64,000 nucleotides of DNA from Lysobacter concretionis Ko07 = DSM 16239 (lineage in GTDB: Bacteria; Pseudomonadota; Gammaproteobacteria; Xanthomonadales; Xanthomonadaceae). The stretch is from NCBI RefSeq assembly GCF_000768345.1, contig NZ_AVPS01000001.1, forward strand, positions 124,001 to 188,000, read 5' to 3'. This document shows, one piece after another, positions 1-9,185 of this stretch. The notes under the pieces were generated by a model that worked only from the letters and a program-made list of their open reading frames with translations, did no database searches and was not told the DNA's origin. Each line of letters begins with the position of its first letter. The stretch's first letter is position 1. The position numbers and the translations under genes are program-made.

Positions 1-303
1 GGTCTGCAGGTGGCCGATCATCACCCAGTCGATGCCGCAGTCGGCCAGCGGCCCGGCCTTGCTGCGCATTTCCTGCACCTTGTTCTCGCCCAGACGGTGC
101 AGGCCCAGCGCGGCCGCCTCGCGGATGGCGGCCTCGCCGAAGGTCTTGCTGACCGGCAGCAGGGCGATCCCGGCGGGATCGCGGCCCGCCCGTTGCGCCG
201 CCGTCGCCATGCGGCCGCGGATGTGCGCCAGCCGTGCGGCCATCGAGTCGCCGGCGGCATCCTGCGCCCGGGATCCGGCAGGGTCAGCGATGGGTGTGGT
301 CAT
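1..303 (-). CDS. yggS: YggS/PROSC-family PLP-binding protein, 5' part only
   Basis: The first 101 codons of a gene that runs off the left edge, starting at an ATG at 303. The family binds pyridoxal phosphate in the cytoplasm and maintains B6 and amino-acid homeostasis without a known catalytic reaction. Visible family marks are the LLPVSKT strand-loop with the presumed PLP-binding Lys at residue 53, the LGENKVQE motif near residue 71, and IGHLQT at the cut edge. A second possible start is the Met about 20 residues in, since the first residues look like a variable extension. It ends about 100 bp ahead of the histidine kinase gene on the same strand. Identification rests on motif recognition; the C-terminal part is outside the window. 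Confidence 0.8.
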   Translation of the reverse strand, partial: MTTPIADPAGSRAQDAAGDSMAARLAHIRGRMATAAQRAGRDPAGIALLPVSKTFGEAAIREAAALGLHRLGENKVQEMRSKAGPLADCGIDWVMIGHLQT

Positions 304-404
304 GCGGGTATCCGTTTGCAGGGCGTGGCCACAGGGTAGGCGATCCGGCTTGAGCGCGAACTGTCGGGTCCCTCGGGCAGCGGGAACGCCCCATGGTGGC
401 GTCA

Positions 405-3400
405 TCACGGGCGTCCGCCTGCCGCGCATTTTCGATTGGCGGCGCGCGGCTGGGCGGCGAGGAAGGCGCGCAGCGACGCGGGCTTGACCGGCTTGGTCAG
501 CACCAGGCAACGGTGGTCCCGGGCAGCGTGCTTGAGGGCGTCGCTGCCGTCGCCGGTCAGCAGGGCGGCCGGCAGATGCGGGCCGAGCCGCTCGCGCAGC
601 AGGTCGACGATGCCCAGGCCGTCGAGGCGGTCGTGCAGGTGGTAGTCGACCAGGGCGACGTCGGGGGTTTCGTCCGGCGGCAGGGCGTCGAGCAGGGCGA
701 TGGTTTCATCCGCGGTCGCCGCCGTCAGGGCGACGGCCCGCCAGCGGGTGAGCAGGGCGCGCATGCCGTCGAGGATCTCGCGGTCGTTGTCGATGCACAG
801 CACGCGCAGGCCGGCGAGGGAGTCGGTGATATCCGGTTTGCGCGCGGCGGGAATGCCGGCGGCGGGCGTGGGAACAAGGCTGAGCGGCACGGTGATCGAG
901 AACACGCTGCCGGCACCGACGCGGGCGCGCACGCGCAGTCGATGGTCCAGCGTGCGCGCGATGCGCTGGCAGATCGACAGGCCCAGGCCGAGGCCGCGCT
1001 CGCCGCGGCCGGGGTGATCGAAGCGGCGGAACTCGTCGAAGATCTCCGCCAGGTGGTGCGGCGAGATACCCGGGCCGGTGTCCCAGACCTGCAGTTCCAC
1101 CGCGCCCTCGCGCAGGCGCGCGGCAATCAGCACACCGCCGTTGCGGGTGTAGCGCAGTGCGTTGGCGAGGAAGTTCTGCAACGCGCGACGCAGCAGGCGG
1201 CGGTCGCTGCGCACCATCAACGCGGTCGCCGGCGCACGCACGCGCAGTTGCAGGCCGCGGCTGGCGGCAATCGGCGCATGTTGCGCGCCCAGTTCGCGCA
1301 GCAGTTCGTTGACGTCGAAATCGGTGACCTCCGGACGCAGCGCGCCGGCATCCAGACGCGAGATGTCGAGCAGCCCGTCGAGCAGGTCCTCGGCCGCACG
1401 CAGCGAGGCGTCCACGCGTTCGACCAGCCGGCCCTGCTCGTCGGCTTCCTCGCTTTCGCGCAGGGCGGACGTGAACAGCCGCGCGGCGTTCAGCGGTTGC
1501 AGCAGGTCGTGGCTGACCGCGGCCAGGAAGCGGGTCTTGGACTGCTGGGCGTCCTGGGCCTCGCGGGTGCGCTGCTCGACGCGGTGCTCCAGGGTTTCGT
1601 TGGATTCGCGCAGGGCCTGCTCGACGCGCTTGTACTCGGTGATGTCGCTGTAGCTGGTGACATAGCCGCCGCCGTCGACCGGCCGGCCGCGCAGCTCGAT
1701 CACCTGGCCGTTGGCGCGTACCCGCTCGGACACGTGTGGTGTGCCGGCGCCGAGGTGATCCATCCGCCGTTGCACCTGCTCGTCGGCGTCGCCCGGACCC
1801 ATCTCGCCGCGCTCGGCATTCCAGCGCAGCAGGTCGGCGACCGGGCGACCCACGTAGAGCATGCCGTCGGGGTAGTCGAACATCTCCTGGTAGCGGCGGT
1901 TCCAGGCCACCAGGCGCATGTCGGCATCCACCACGCTGACGCCCTGGCTGATGTTCTCCAGCGTCGTCGCCAGCACCTGGCGGTTGAAGCGCAGCTCCTG
2001 GTTGGCCTCGTCCAGCAACGCGACCACCTCGCCCAGCTCCATGCCCGAGCCGCGCAGGGCGCTGGTCAGGGTCAGGCGGGCCGAAGCCGCGCCGATCGCG
2101 GCGGCCAGCAGGCGTTCGGTGAACTGGGCCAGCGCGCGGTCGGCGGGTTCTTCAGGCTTCCATGACGCGCCTTGCTGGTGGGCGTAGTCCTCGAACGAGC
2201 GGCGGGCATGGCGTTCACCGACGATGCGCTCGGCCAGTGCCAGCAGGTCGCCGCCACGCACATTGCCGGCCCAGCCGCCGGGGCCGAGCGGCGGCCGTTG
2301 CGAATACGGATCCAGGAACGGCGCGGCCCGCAACTGCTCGTGCAGGCGCGGACGCTGGCGTGCGGAGACGTAGACGAACGCGCCGACGTTGAACAGCAGC
2401 GACCAGAACACGCCGTGGGTCAGGGAATCCCAGCCGACCACCCCGAACAGCTGCTCGGATCGCAGCCAGGCGATGCCGAGCGGGCCGGTGTCCACCCAGT
2501 CCCAGGCGATCCAGCCGTCATGCACCAGGGTCGGCAGCAGCAGGGTGTAGACCCACAGCACGGCACCGGCACCGACGCCGGCCAGGGCCCCCGCGCGGCT
2601 GGCTCCGCGCCAGTACAGGCCCCCGATCAGCGCCGGTGCGAACTGCGCGACCGCGGCGAACGCCAGCAGGCCGTGCTCGGACAGGCTGTCGCCGCCCGAC
2701 CCGCGCGCATACGCGTAGGCCATCAGGGCCAGCGCGAGGATGGTCGCCCGGCGCACCCACAGCACCTGTTGCTTGATGCCCGGCCCGGTCCGGCGCAGCG
2801 CGCCGGTACGCAACAGCGCCGGCACGATGAGGTCGTTGCTGACCATCGTCGCCAGCGCCACGCTGGTCACGATGACCATGCCGGTGGCGGCCGAGAAACC
2901 GCCGATGTAGACCATCAGCGCCAACGCGCCCTGGTCCAGCGCCAGCGGCAGGGCGAGCACGTAGGTGTCCGGCGAGATCCCGCTGCCGCCCAGCAGGGCC
3001 TGGCCGGCCAGCGTGATGGGCACCACCAGCACGCTGATGATCACCAGATAGCCGCCGAAGAACCAGCGCGCGGTGCGCACGTCGCCGACGTTCTGGCACT
3101 CGACCACGGCGACGTGGAACTGCCGCGGCAGGCACAGCAGCGCGGTGAACGCGAGCAGGGTCTGGGAGACGAAACCGGCCGGCACGCGGGGCCGGGTGAT
3201 CTCCCCGGCGGCCTGCACGACACGCTCGCCGAGCCCGCCCACGCCGGGCAGGTGCATCAGCGCGAAGATGCCGATGGCGATGAAGGCGACCAGCTTGACC
3301 AGCGACTCCAGCGCGATCGCCAGCACCATGCCGTGGTGGTGCTCGGTGGCATCGATCTGGCGGGTGCCGAACAGGATCGAGAACACCGCCAGCAACAGCG

Positions 3401-3890
3401 CGGTGTACAGCGCCGGGTCGGCGAACAGGCTGGGGTTGGCCGGCACGCCGGCGAGGATCTGGATGCTGTTGGCGACCGCCTTGAACTGCAGCGCCACGTA
3501 GGGAATCGCGGCGGTCAGCGCCAGCAGCGAGACCAGTGCCGCCAGGCCCGGCGCGCGGCCATAGCGCGAGGACAGGAAGTCGGCGATCGAGGTGATCCGC
3601 TGCTCGTCGGAAATCAGCACCAGCCGTTCCAGGATCCGCCAGCCGAACAGCAACAGCAGCAGCGGGCCGAGGTAGATCGGCAGGAATCCCAGCCCGGTGC
3701 GCGCCGCCGAACCGACCGCGCCGTAGAACGTCCACGACGAGCAGTACACCGCCAGGGCGAGCGAATACACCGCCGGCCGCACCCACGGGTGGGTCGGCAT
3801 GGCCTCCCTGCGGTCGCCGTAATACGCGACCAGGAACAGCATGCCGACATAGCCGACCGACACCAGCAGCAGGATCCAGCCTGGAATCAC
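405..3890 (-). CDS. Sodium:solute symporter-like hybrid sensor histidine kinase/response regulator
   Basis: A 1161-residue inner-membrane hybrid kinase. Residues 1-500 are a multi-helix sodium:solute symporter (SLC5-like) module. It is followed by a linker, a PAS domain around 640-750, and a HisKA domain with the H-box AVSHDLLQPLN (His794). An ATPase domain has its N-box near 904-912 and G-boxes DTGPGIS and GLGLGLS, and a C-terminal receiver has phospho-acceptor Asp1082 in LVDYHLHD and the conserved Lys in LTKP. This is the architecture of CbrA/NahK/ErcS-type kinases, which may couple solute transport or sensing to phosphorelay. No DNA-binding output is present, so an external phosphotransfer partner is expected. 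The ligand cannot be read from sequence. It lies between the yggS-like gene and an FAD protein on the same strand with gaps, so an operon is not certain. Confidence 0.93.
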   Translation of the reverse strand: MIPGWILLLVSVGYVGMLFLVAYYGDRREAMPTHPWVRPAVYSLALAVYCSSWTFYGAVGSAARTGLGFLPIYLGPLLLLLFGWRILERLVLISDEQRITSIADFLSSRYGRAPGLAALVSLLALTAAIPYVALQFKAVANSIQILAGVPANPSLFADPALYTALLLAVFSILFGTRQIDATEHHHGMVLAIALESLVKLVAFIAIGIFALMHLPGVGGLGERVVQAAGEITRPRVPAGFVSQTLLAFTALLCLPRQFHVAVVECQNVGDVRTARWFFGGYLVIISVLVVPITLAGQALLGGSGISPDTYVLALPLALDQGALALMVYIGGFSAATGMVIVTSVALATMVSNDLIVPALLRTGALRRTGPGIKQQVLWVRRATILALALMAYAYARGSGGDSLSEHGLLAFAAVAQFAPALIGGLYWRGASRAGALAGVGAGAVLWVYTLLLPTLVHDGWIAWDWVDTGPLGIAWLRSEQLFGVVGWDSLTHGVFWSLLFNVGAFVYVSARQRPRLHEQLRAAPFLDPYSQRPPLGPGGWAGNVRGGDLLALAERIVGERHARRSFEDYAHQQGASWKPEEPADRALAQFTERLLAAAIGAASARLTLTSALRGSGMELGEVVALLDEANQELRFNRQVLATTLENISQGVSVVDADMRLVAWNRRYQEMFDYPDGMLYVGRPVADLLRWNAERGEMGPGDADEQVQRRMDHLGAGTPHVSERVRANGQVIELRGRPVDGGGYVTSYSDITEYKRVEQALRESNETLEHRVEQRTREAQDAQQSKTRFLAAVSHDLLQPLNAARLFTSALRESEEADEQGRLVERVDASLRAAEDLLDGLLDISRLDAGALRPEVTDFDVNELLRELGAQHAPIAASRGLQLRVRAPATALMVRSDRRLLRRALQNFLANALRYTRNGGVLIAARLREGAVELQVWDTGPGISPHHLAEIFDEFRRFDHPGRGERGLGLGLSICQRIARTLDHRLRVRARVGAGSVFSITVPLSLVPTPAAGIPAARKPDITDSLAGLRVLCIDNDREILDGMRALLTRWRAVALTAATADETIALLDALPPDETPDVALVDYHLHDRLDGLGIVDLLRERLGPHLPAALLTGDGSDALKHAARDHRCLVLTKPVKPASLRAFLAAQPRAANRKCAAGGRP

Positions 3891-3952
3891 CCGTGCGCGC
3901 CTCCGTCGTCAGTCGAACGCCGAGTGTAGGACGGCGCGACGCCGGGCAGGCC

Positions 3953-5350
3953 TCACTGCGCCGAAGGTCGAACGGCGTCGAGCAACCGGCGCGCCACCGT
4001 TTCGGCCTGGGCGCGCAGTTCCGGCACCGCCAGGCTCTCCCACAGGCGGCCGATGCGCAGGCTGCCCAGTGCGAACAGGCCGGGCTGGACCGTACCGTCG
4101 GCCGCGATCACCTCGCCATCGCCCGCGGTATCGAGGCCGATGCCATGCGGGCCCGGCACCGCCGTCCCGGTCGCCAGCAGATCCCGCACCAACGGGCTGC
4201 GCATCGAGGCGGCCAGTGTCTCCACCCCGGTGGCATTGATGACGCGGTCCACGTCCAGCCGCAGCGTGCCGCCGCCGGCCAGTGTCGCTTCCAGGTGGAT
4301 GCGGCCGCCGATCGGTGTCACCGCCTGCAGCCGCCCGCGATGGCGCTGCAACTGCCCGCTGCCGAGCAGCGCGCCGACCGCGGCGTGCACGTCCGGCGCG
4401 ACCCGGTGTCGGTGCACGTCCCACTGGCGCACCGCATGACGCAGGAAGCGGCTCTGGTCGTCGATCGACAGGCTCTGCCACAAGGCCTGCACGTGCGGCC
4501 GGATGCGGTCGATCACGCCCTGCCACGCCTCGCCGCGGGCGCGCGCATCGTCGGCATGCCGACGCAGAAGTTTGAGCCGCTGGCGCAATGACAAGGCGAA
4601 CAGATCGGCAGGATCGAACGCGGCGGCAACATGGCGGTCGGCATGCGGCAACGGCATCAGCGCGTGCCGCGAGAGCACGTGGATGGCACCGCGATGGCCG
4701 TTGACCTGCAGTGACAGCACCGCGTCGACCATGCTCAGCCCGGCACCGATGATCGCGACATCGGCATCCGTCGGCAGCCGCGCGATGGCGTCGTACTGCC
4801 AGGCCTCCAGGCATTGGCTGGGCGACAGTGCTTCGGCGCCGCGTGCCGGCAGCGGTCGCAGGCTGTTGCCGACCGCGAGCACGACGCCACGCGCGTGGAC
4901 GGTGGCGCCCGAGGCGAGCGTCACGCGCCAGTCGTCCCGCTCGCGTGTCATCGCGGTGGCGCGATCGTGCACGACCTCCAGCCGCGCGATGCCGACCGCC
5001 CGGGCCTGTCGCAAACGGGCCCGCAGGTACTGCGCGTAGTGGCGGCGCTGCGCGTACCCATCGCCCAGCGCGGCCGCAGGCAGGCCGCCGGGATTGTGGT
5101 GCTGCCGCATGAAATCGAGGAAGTCGTCGGGCTGGTCGACGAACGCGCTCATGCGCCGCACCGGCACGTTGAGCCGGTGTTCCGGCGCTGCGGTGGCGTA
5201 GGCGACACCCTCGCCGAGTTTCGCGGCGGGCTCGACCAGGACGATCCGCAGCGGCGAGTCGGCCAGCCGCAGCGCATGGATCGCCGTCATCACGCCGGCC
5301 GCACCGCCACCGATGATCGCGATGTCGGCGGAATGGGTGGGGGTTGTCAT
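3953..5350 (-). CDS. FAD/NAD(P)-binding domain protein (NAD_binding_9 type)
   Basis: A 465-residue flavoprotein-like enzyme of unknown substrate. The N-terminal dinucleotide fold shows IIGGGAAG (about residues 12-19), followed by an acidic strand end (VEPAAKLGEGVAY). A second Rossmann motif, AIIGAGLSMVDAV, lies near residue 200, and an ATG-type motif (INATGVETL) near residue 372. This two-motif layout is typical of FAD-dependent oxidoreductases annotated only as FAD/NAD(P)-binding proteins. There is no signal peptide or membrane segment, so it is probably cytoplasmic. Its stop is 62 bp upstream of the kinase start on the same strand, so co-transcription is possible. The family is clear, but the reaction is not. 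Confidence 0.85.
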   Translation of the reverse strand: MTTPTHSADIAIIGGGAAGVMTAIHALRLADSPLRIVLVEPAAKLGEGVAYATAAPEHRLNVPVRRMSAFVDQPDDFLDFMRQHHNPGGLPAAALGDGYAQRRHYAQYLRARLRQARAVGIARLEVVHDRATAMTRERDDWRVTLASGATVHARGVVLAVGNSLRPLPARGAEALSPSQCLEAWQYDAIARLPTDADVAIIGAGLSMVDAVLSLQVNGHRGAIHVLSRHALMPLPHADRHVAAAFDPADLFALSLRQRLKLLRRHADDARARGEAWQGVIDRIRPHVQALWQSLSIDDQSRFLRHAVRQWDVHRHRVAPDVHAAVGALLGSGQLQRHRGRLQAVTPIGGRIHLEATLAGGGTLRLDVDRVINATGVETLAASMRSPLVRDLLATGTAVPGPHGIGLDTAGDGEVIAADGTVQPGLFALGSLRIGRLWESLAVPELRAQAETVARRLLDAVRPSAQ

Positions 5351-5645
5351 GGCGCGATTGTAGGCAGAGTCCGTAGATCGTTTGCTTCGGCAGCCTGCGG
5401 TGGAATCCCGGGCCTTGGCATGGGAGCGGCTTCAGCCGCGATCTGCACATCGTTGCCAGGCCGATGGGCGATCACCTGCGATGGACGCCGGGGCGACGAG
5501 GGCACACGGCATGAACTTCCCGGCCCAGGGGAGCGCATCGCCGCTGTCGGTTCTGCGCGTTCGCGGCTCGCGCCGCTGCTACGGACGAAGTGCTCGCGGC
5601 CCATGCCGCTGCCACAGCAGCCGATGGTCGCTGCCGGTGCGGCTC
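5351..5645. other. Gap with a REP-like palindrome
   Basis: About 295 bp between two minus-strand genes, with no convincing gene. It holds the REP-like hairpin listed separately and a second GC palindrome (GCGGCTCGCGCCGC) near 5563. No clean terminator with a T-run is visible after the regulator gene. Confidence 0.6.
5421..5440. repeat. REP-like palindrome (GGGAGCGGCTTCAGCCGCG)
   Basis: The core GCGGCT-TC-AGCCGC is a perfect palindrome inside GGGAGCGG..., the form of repetitive extragenic palindromes widespread in Pseudomonas and Xanthomonadaceae. A related pair occurs at 40511-40669 (TAGGAGCGACGTGAGTCGCG). Family membership is inferred from resemblance; copy number in the genome cannot be seen from here. 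Confidence 0.5.
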
Positions 5646-8600
5646 TCACTCCGTCGCGCCGCGGCGATCGGACGCGACCGCTGCCATCGTCTGTCGTCCG
5701 TTGCCTTGCGGCAGCGCGCGGGCCAGCCAGTCCACTGTCGCGCCGCGCATACCGGTGGCGGCGATCTGCGCGGCGCGGGCGTTCGCATCGCAGTCGGCCA
5801 GCAAGGGGTCATCGGGAAAGCCGGCGGCCGCCATCAGGCTGTGGAGCTCCATCTGTGCGACGACATCGCCCAGGGCGTGCGCGCGGGCGTGGGTGGCCGT
5901 GAACAGCGAGTGGGCGCGATCGCGTTGGCCGTCGGCCAGCGCGGCCAGGGTCGCGATCTGGCCCAGCCGCTGCGATTGCAGCCAGATGCCGTCATCCGGC
6001 AGGTGCCGCCGCGCGCTGTCCGCCAGCCGGCGTGCCTGTGGCCACTGGCCGCGTGCGGTGGCGACTTCGGCGAGGCCGATTTCGGCATCGGCCAGCAGCC
6101 AGTCGTATCCGCTTTTCTGCAGCGAGGCACGGGTGGTCGAGTACAGGCGTTCGGCGTCGTCAAGCTGGCCGGCACGGGCCAGCTGGTAGCCGTTTTGCAG
6201 CGCCACCATCCAGCGGTCGGGGGCGTCTGGCATGGCCTGGATCAGGGCATTGCGGGCGCGCAATCGCGGCACTGCCGATGCGGTGTCGCCGGCGAGCAGG
6301 TCGATCGCCGTGCCCAGGCCCTCCGCCTGGTCGCGCACGAACGGCTGGGTGGTGTCCGCGCAATCGGCCAGTTGTTGTCGGGCCTGCGGCAACTTGCCCT
6401 GCGCCAGCAGGCTGTCGGCCCGCACACAGGCCAGTCGGGCCGTCGTGACCGCCGGCAGCGGCGCCCGGCCCTCCCGGGCCAGCCGCTGCGCGGTCTGGTC
6501 CAGCGCCTGCAAGGCCCCGGCGTAGTCGCCGTTGATGTTCAGGGTGAACGCCTCGAACTGGTCCAGCCAGGTCGCCAGGTCGCCTTTCAGATGGCCCTTG
6601 CGGATGCGCCGGATGCGTTCTTCGGCACTGGAGAAGCGGCCGGCCAGCAGGTCTTCGTTGAGCAGGGAAACGTCCAGCGACAACTGCGCGACCGCGTCAC
6701 CGGCATGGGTGGCGCAGGCGAGGGCCTGCTCCAGGCGCTTGCGGTATTCGACCAGGTCGCCGGCGTTGTAGTGTTGGAACGCGACCCGGCGCAGCAGCTG
6801 GATTTCCATGCTGCGGTAGCCGCCGGCGCGGGTCTGGGCGAGCAGGCTGTCCAGCTGCGCGGAGGGGCCCGAGGGCGGCAGCGACAATTCGGCGGTGACC
6901 TTCGCGTGCAGTGCGTCGATGTCCGCGCCTGCTTCGGTGAACAGCCGGGCGGCTTCATCGAACTGCGACCGGTCGGCCAGCTCGCCCCACTGGTAGGCAT
7001 CGGACTGCGCCTTGAGCAGCAAGGCGGTGGCGCGCTCGTGCTCCCAGCCCTGGCCCGCGGCATGCGCCAGCCGTTCGGCTTCGGTGGCGTGCAGGCGCAC
7101 CGCGTCCGGGTTGATCCGCGCCATCTCGATCTCCGCCAGCAGCACCAGCCACTGGATGCGTACGCCCGTCGGCTGGGTTTCCCAGTCGGCGCGCGACAAG
7201 GTGGCCAACGCGGCTTCGGGGTCGCCGGCGCGCAGTTGGTACCGGGACTGCTCAAGCCGGTAGGAGAGGTTCTGCGGGTACTGCGCCGCGAGGTCGCTGA
7301 ACGCGGTCGCCGTCTCGGCACGGCGCTGTGGGTCGATCGACAGCTGCATCGCGTCCATCACCCACGCCACGTCCGCGGACAAGGGCGACAGCAGTTCACG
7401 CGCGTGCTGCATGTGGGCCAGCGCCGGGTTGGCCTGGCCGAGCCGGGCCAGCGACATCGCCAGTTGCAGGTGGGCCAGGCCGAACCGCGGCGCCTGCGCG
7501 AGTACCGACGCCAGCCCCGTTGCGCTGGCGGACATGTCGCGCTGGCTGTAGGCCTCGTAGGCCAGCGCGTAGTCACGGGCCGACCCCGCATCCACCGACA
7601 GCGCCGGCCAGAGTTCATCGCGGCGGGCCGGAACCAGCTCCGCCAGCACCTGCCGGGACAGCTCGTCCACCAGCTGCGGCACCTGCGCGGTGCTGCCGCG
7701 CAGCTCGATCTGGCGGCTGCCATCCACGCCATCGAAGCGCGCGCGCACGAAGCGCTGGTCCGGCGCGTTGGTGACCTGGCCGGAACTCAGCAGCACGATG
7801 TTGGGCGACAGCGCGGCGGTATCGGCCGCCAGGTGCGCCTCGGTCAGCACGACCACTTCCGGCAGCGCGTCCAGCTTCCATCCCAGCCAGGCGCGCAGCA
7901 GGGTGGCCGGCCAGCGTGCTTCGTCGTTGTTGTGGTTGCCCACGTCGATCATTGCGACCGCGATCGGCGAGGCCGGTGCGGGCGGCGAGGTTGGCGGCTT
8001 CGCGGCAAAAAACAGCGAGGCGATCCCCAGCGCGAGTGCACTCAATGCCATGGCGACGATGAGGAGGCCGCGACGTTGGCCTGACGCACGATCGGGGCGG
8101 GAACGGAGGGCCGTTGCCGATGGGGTCGCGGCCGATGCCGCGGCCGGGTCGATGGCGGGGCATTCCGGCACGTCGACACCGGCCTCGGCCTGGGCGTCCA
8201 CGCCGACGTTGGCAGCATCGGCCTGCTCGGTGTCGAGGCCCGCAGCGTCGCGTGCCGGTTCGTCGGCAATCCCGGTCGACGCGCCGCCCGGGATGCCGGC
8301 CGCTCCCATGTCATCGACTGCCAGCGGCAGGATCGGCGCGGGCGGTTCGAACACGTACCCGCTCTTGGCCAACGTGCGGACCCAGTGCCGGCGCGGCTCC
8401 CCCAGCGCCTTGCGCAGCATCCAGATGCTTTGCGACAGGTTGGCGTCCTCGACCACGACGCCGGGCCAGACCCGTTCGAGCAGTGCCGCGCGGGTATGCA
8501 GGGTGTGGGGCTGGGCGAGGAACAGCTGCAACAGGTCGAACACGCGCTGCGGCAATTCGACCGTCTGCCCGGGGCTGGCGAGCTGGCGATACCACAGGTC

Positions 8601-8720
8601 GATGGTCAGGTCGTCCACCTGGAGCCGCCGGGTGTGCGGCGGCCATGGACTTTCGGCCGGCGCGTTGATGGGCCCGGTCGAATCCGTGCTGGTCGTATCG
8701 ATGATTATTGCCGGGGTCAC
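5646..8720 (-). CDS. CadC-like winged-helix membrane transcription regulator with TPR-type periplasmic domain
   Basis: About 1024 residues from the chosen GTG start at 8720. It has an upstream GGAGG, although the spacing of 13 nt is long. Residues about 31-126 form a Trans_reg_C (OmpR/ToxR) winged helix, recognisable by ELPQRVFDLLQLF, ERVWPGVVVEDANLSQSI, LRKALGE and LAKSGYVFEPP. A disordered acidic/Ala-rich linker follows, then one membrane helix at about 218-240. About 780 periplasmic residues after that are rich in helical TPR-like Ala/Leu repeats. It should therefore be an inner-membrane one-component regulator that binds DNA in the cytoplasm and senses in the periplasm. It is divergent from the secreted protease gene, and phased direct repeats in the shared gap (8812-8840) suggest self-regulation, protease control, or both. 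The ligand is unknown. Confidence 0.88.
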   Translation of the reverse strand: MTPAIIIDTTSTDSTGPINAPAESPWPPHTRRLQVDDLTIDLWYRQLASPGQTVELPQRVFDLLQLFLAQPHTLHTRAALLERVWPGVVVEDANLSQSIWMLRKALGEPRRHWVRTLAKSGYVFEPPAPILPLAVDDMGAAGIPGGASTGIADEPARDAAGLDTEQADAANVGVDAQAEAGVDVPECPAIDPAAASAATPSATALRSRPDRASGQRRGLLIVAMALSALALGIASLFFAAKPPTSPPAPASPIAVAMIDVGNHNNDEARWPATLLRAWLGWKLDALPEVVVLTEAHLAADTAALSPNIVLLSSGQVTNAPDQRFVRARFDGVDGSRQIELRGSTAQVPQLVDELSRQVLAELVPARRDELWPALSVDAGSARDYALAYEAYSQRDMSASATGLASVLAQAPRFGLAHLQLAMSLARLGQANPALAHMQHARELLSPLSADVAWVMDAMQLSIDPQRRAETATAFSDLAAQYPQNLSYRLEQSRYQLRAGDPEAALATLSRADWETQPTGVRIQWLVLLAEIEMARINPDAVRLHATEAERLAHAAGQGWEHERATALLLKAQSDAYQWGELADRSQFDEAARLFTEAGADIDALHAKVTAELSLPPSGPSAQLDSLLAQTRAGGYRSMEIQLLRRVAFQHYNAGDLVEYRKRLEQALACATHAGDAVAQLSLDVSLLNEDLLAGRFSSAEERIRRIRKGHLKGDLATWLDQFEAFTLNINGDYAGALQALDQTAQRLAREGRAPLPAVTTARLACVRADSLLAQGKLPQARQQLADCADTTQPFVRDQAEGLGTAIDLLAGDTASAVPRLRARNALIQAMPDAPDRWMVALQNGYQLARAGQLDDAERLYSTTRASLQKSGYDWLLADAEIGLAEVATARGQWPQARRLADSARRHLPDDGIWLQSQRLGQIATLAALADGQRDRAHSLFTATHARAHALGDVVAQMELHSLMAAAGFPDDPLLADCDANARAAQIAATGMRGATVDWLARALPQGNGRQTMAAVASDRRGATE

Positions 8721-8811
8721 TGACGCCCGCGCACCTCCGTTTGCCCGAACCCTCCTTGTATACAGCAGCCCGGGTCGCGGTCTGCGGGGCAATTGTGTGA
8801 TGCAGGTCCCG

Positions 8812-8840
8812 GTTTGATCCCGATTTGAGAAAAATTTGAG
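8812..8840. promoter_or_regulatory. Three phased TTTGA direct repeats, candidate winged-helix operator
   Basis: GTTTGAT (8812), ATTTGAG (8823) and ATTTGAG (8834) recur at exactly 11-bp intervals, that is 7-bp boxes separated by 4 bp. OmpR/PhoB-class winged helices bind head-to-tail 7-bp boxes with this period. The site lies about 50 bp upstream of the possible TATACA element for the CadC-like gene, a class I activator position. That the neighbouring regulator binds here is an inference from proximity. Confidence 0.5.
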
Positions 8841-9007
8841 CGGCTCCCAGAGGTTGCGCCCCGGTGTTGCCCGTAAACCTGTCGGGTGTTTCGCCCAGCC
8901 GTCCTCAGGGAAGTCGTTCACACGGACGTGGCGGACGCGGCGCGACGCACAGTGCAAGAAAGGACATCGCGAAGAGCGGCGGCACGGAATGCCGGCGGCG
9001 AAGTCCG

Positions 9008-9043
9008 GGTCGTGGGCACATCAGGAAGGCCGTGCCCACGACC
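9008..9043. other. Hairpin in protease 5' region
   Basis: GGTCGTGGGCAC and GTGCCCACGACC form a perfect 12-bp stem with a 12-nt loop, 143 bp ahead of the protease start. No T-run follows on the plus strand. It could be a 5'-leader structure, an attenuator, or a repeat remnant; the sequence does not decide. Confidence 0.4.
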
Positions 9044-9185
9044 ATCCGCCCGGCTTCGGCCGTGGACCGGTCATGGAGGCCAGTGTTGGAAGGGGGGGCG
9101 GCTGGTTGCAACACCATTGCAGGTCAACGGGACCGGGGCTTTCCGAAGACCCAAGTCACGACACACCAATCGGGGTAATTCCAAC

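Larger units (their letters stand above)
8721..9185. other. Divergent regulatory gap between CadC-like regulator and S8 protease
   Basis: This 465-bp region between divergent start codons contains no supported gene. It includes a possible -10 for the regulator, TATACA on the minus strand (8757-8762), and three phased direct repeats (8812-8840). It also has a 12-bp-stem hairpin at 9008-9043. Open frames crossing it look like non-coding read-through. Confidence 0.6.

Noticed and set aside
393-3929. Long plus-strand open frames opposite the histidine kinase gene
   Set aside because: They are Gln/Arg/Ala/Gly-rich with no domain, a known effect of high GC third positions on the antisense strand; the kinase frame has clear motifs.
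5382-8084. 900-codon plus-strand open frame across the CadC-like gene
   Set aside because: It is antisense to a frame with recognisable winged-helix and TPR sequence, and itself has no domain.
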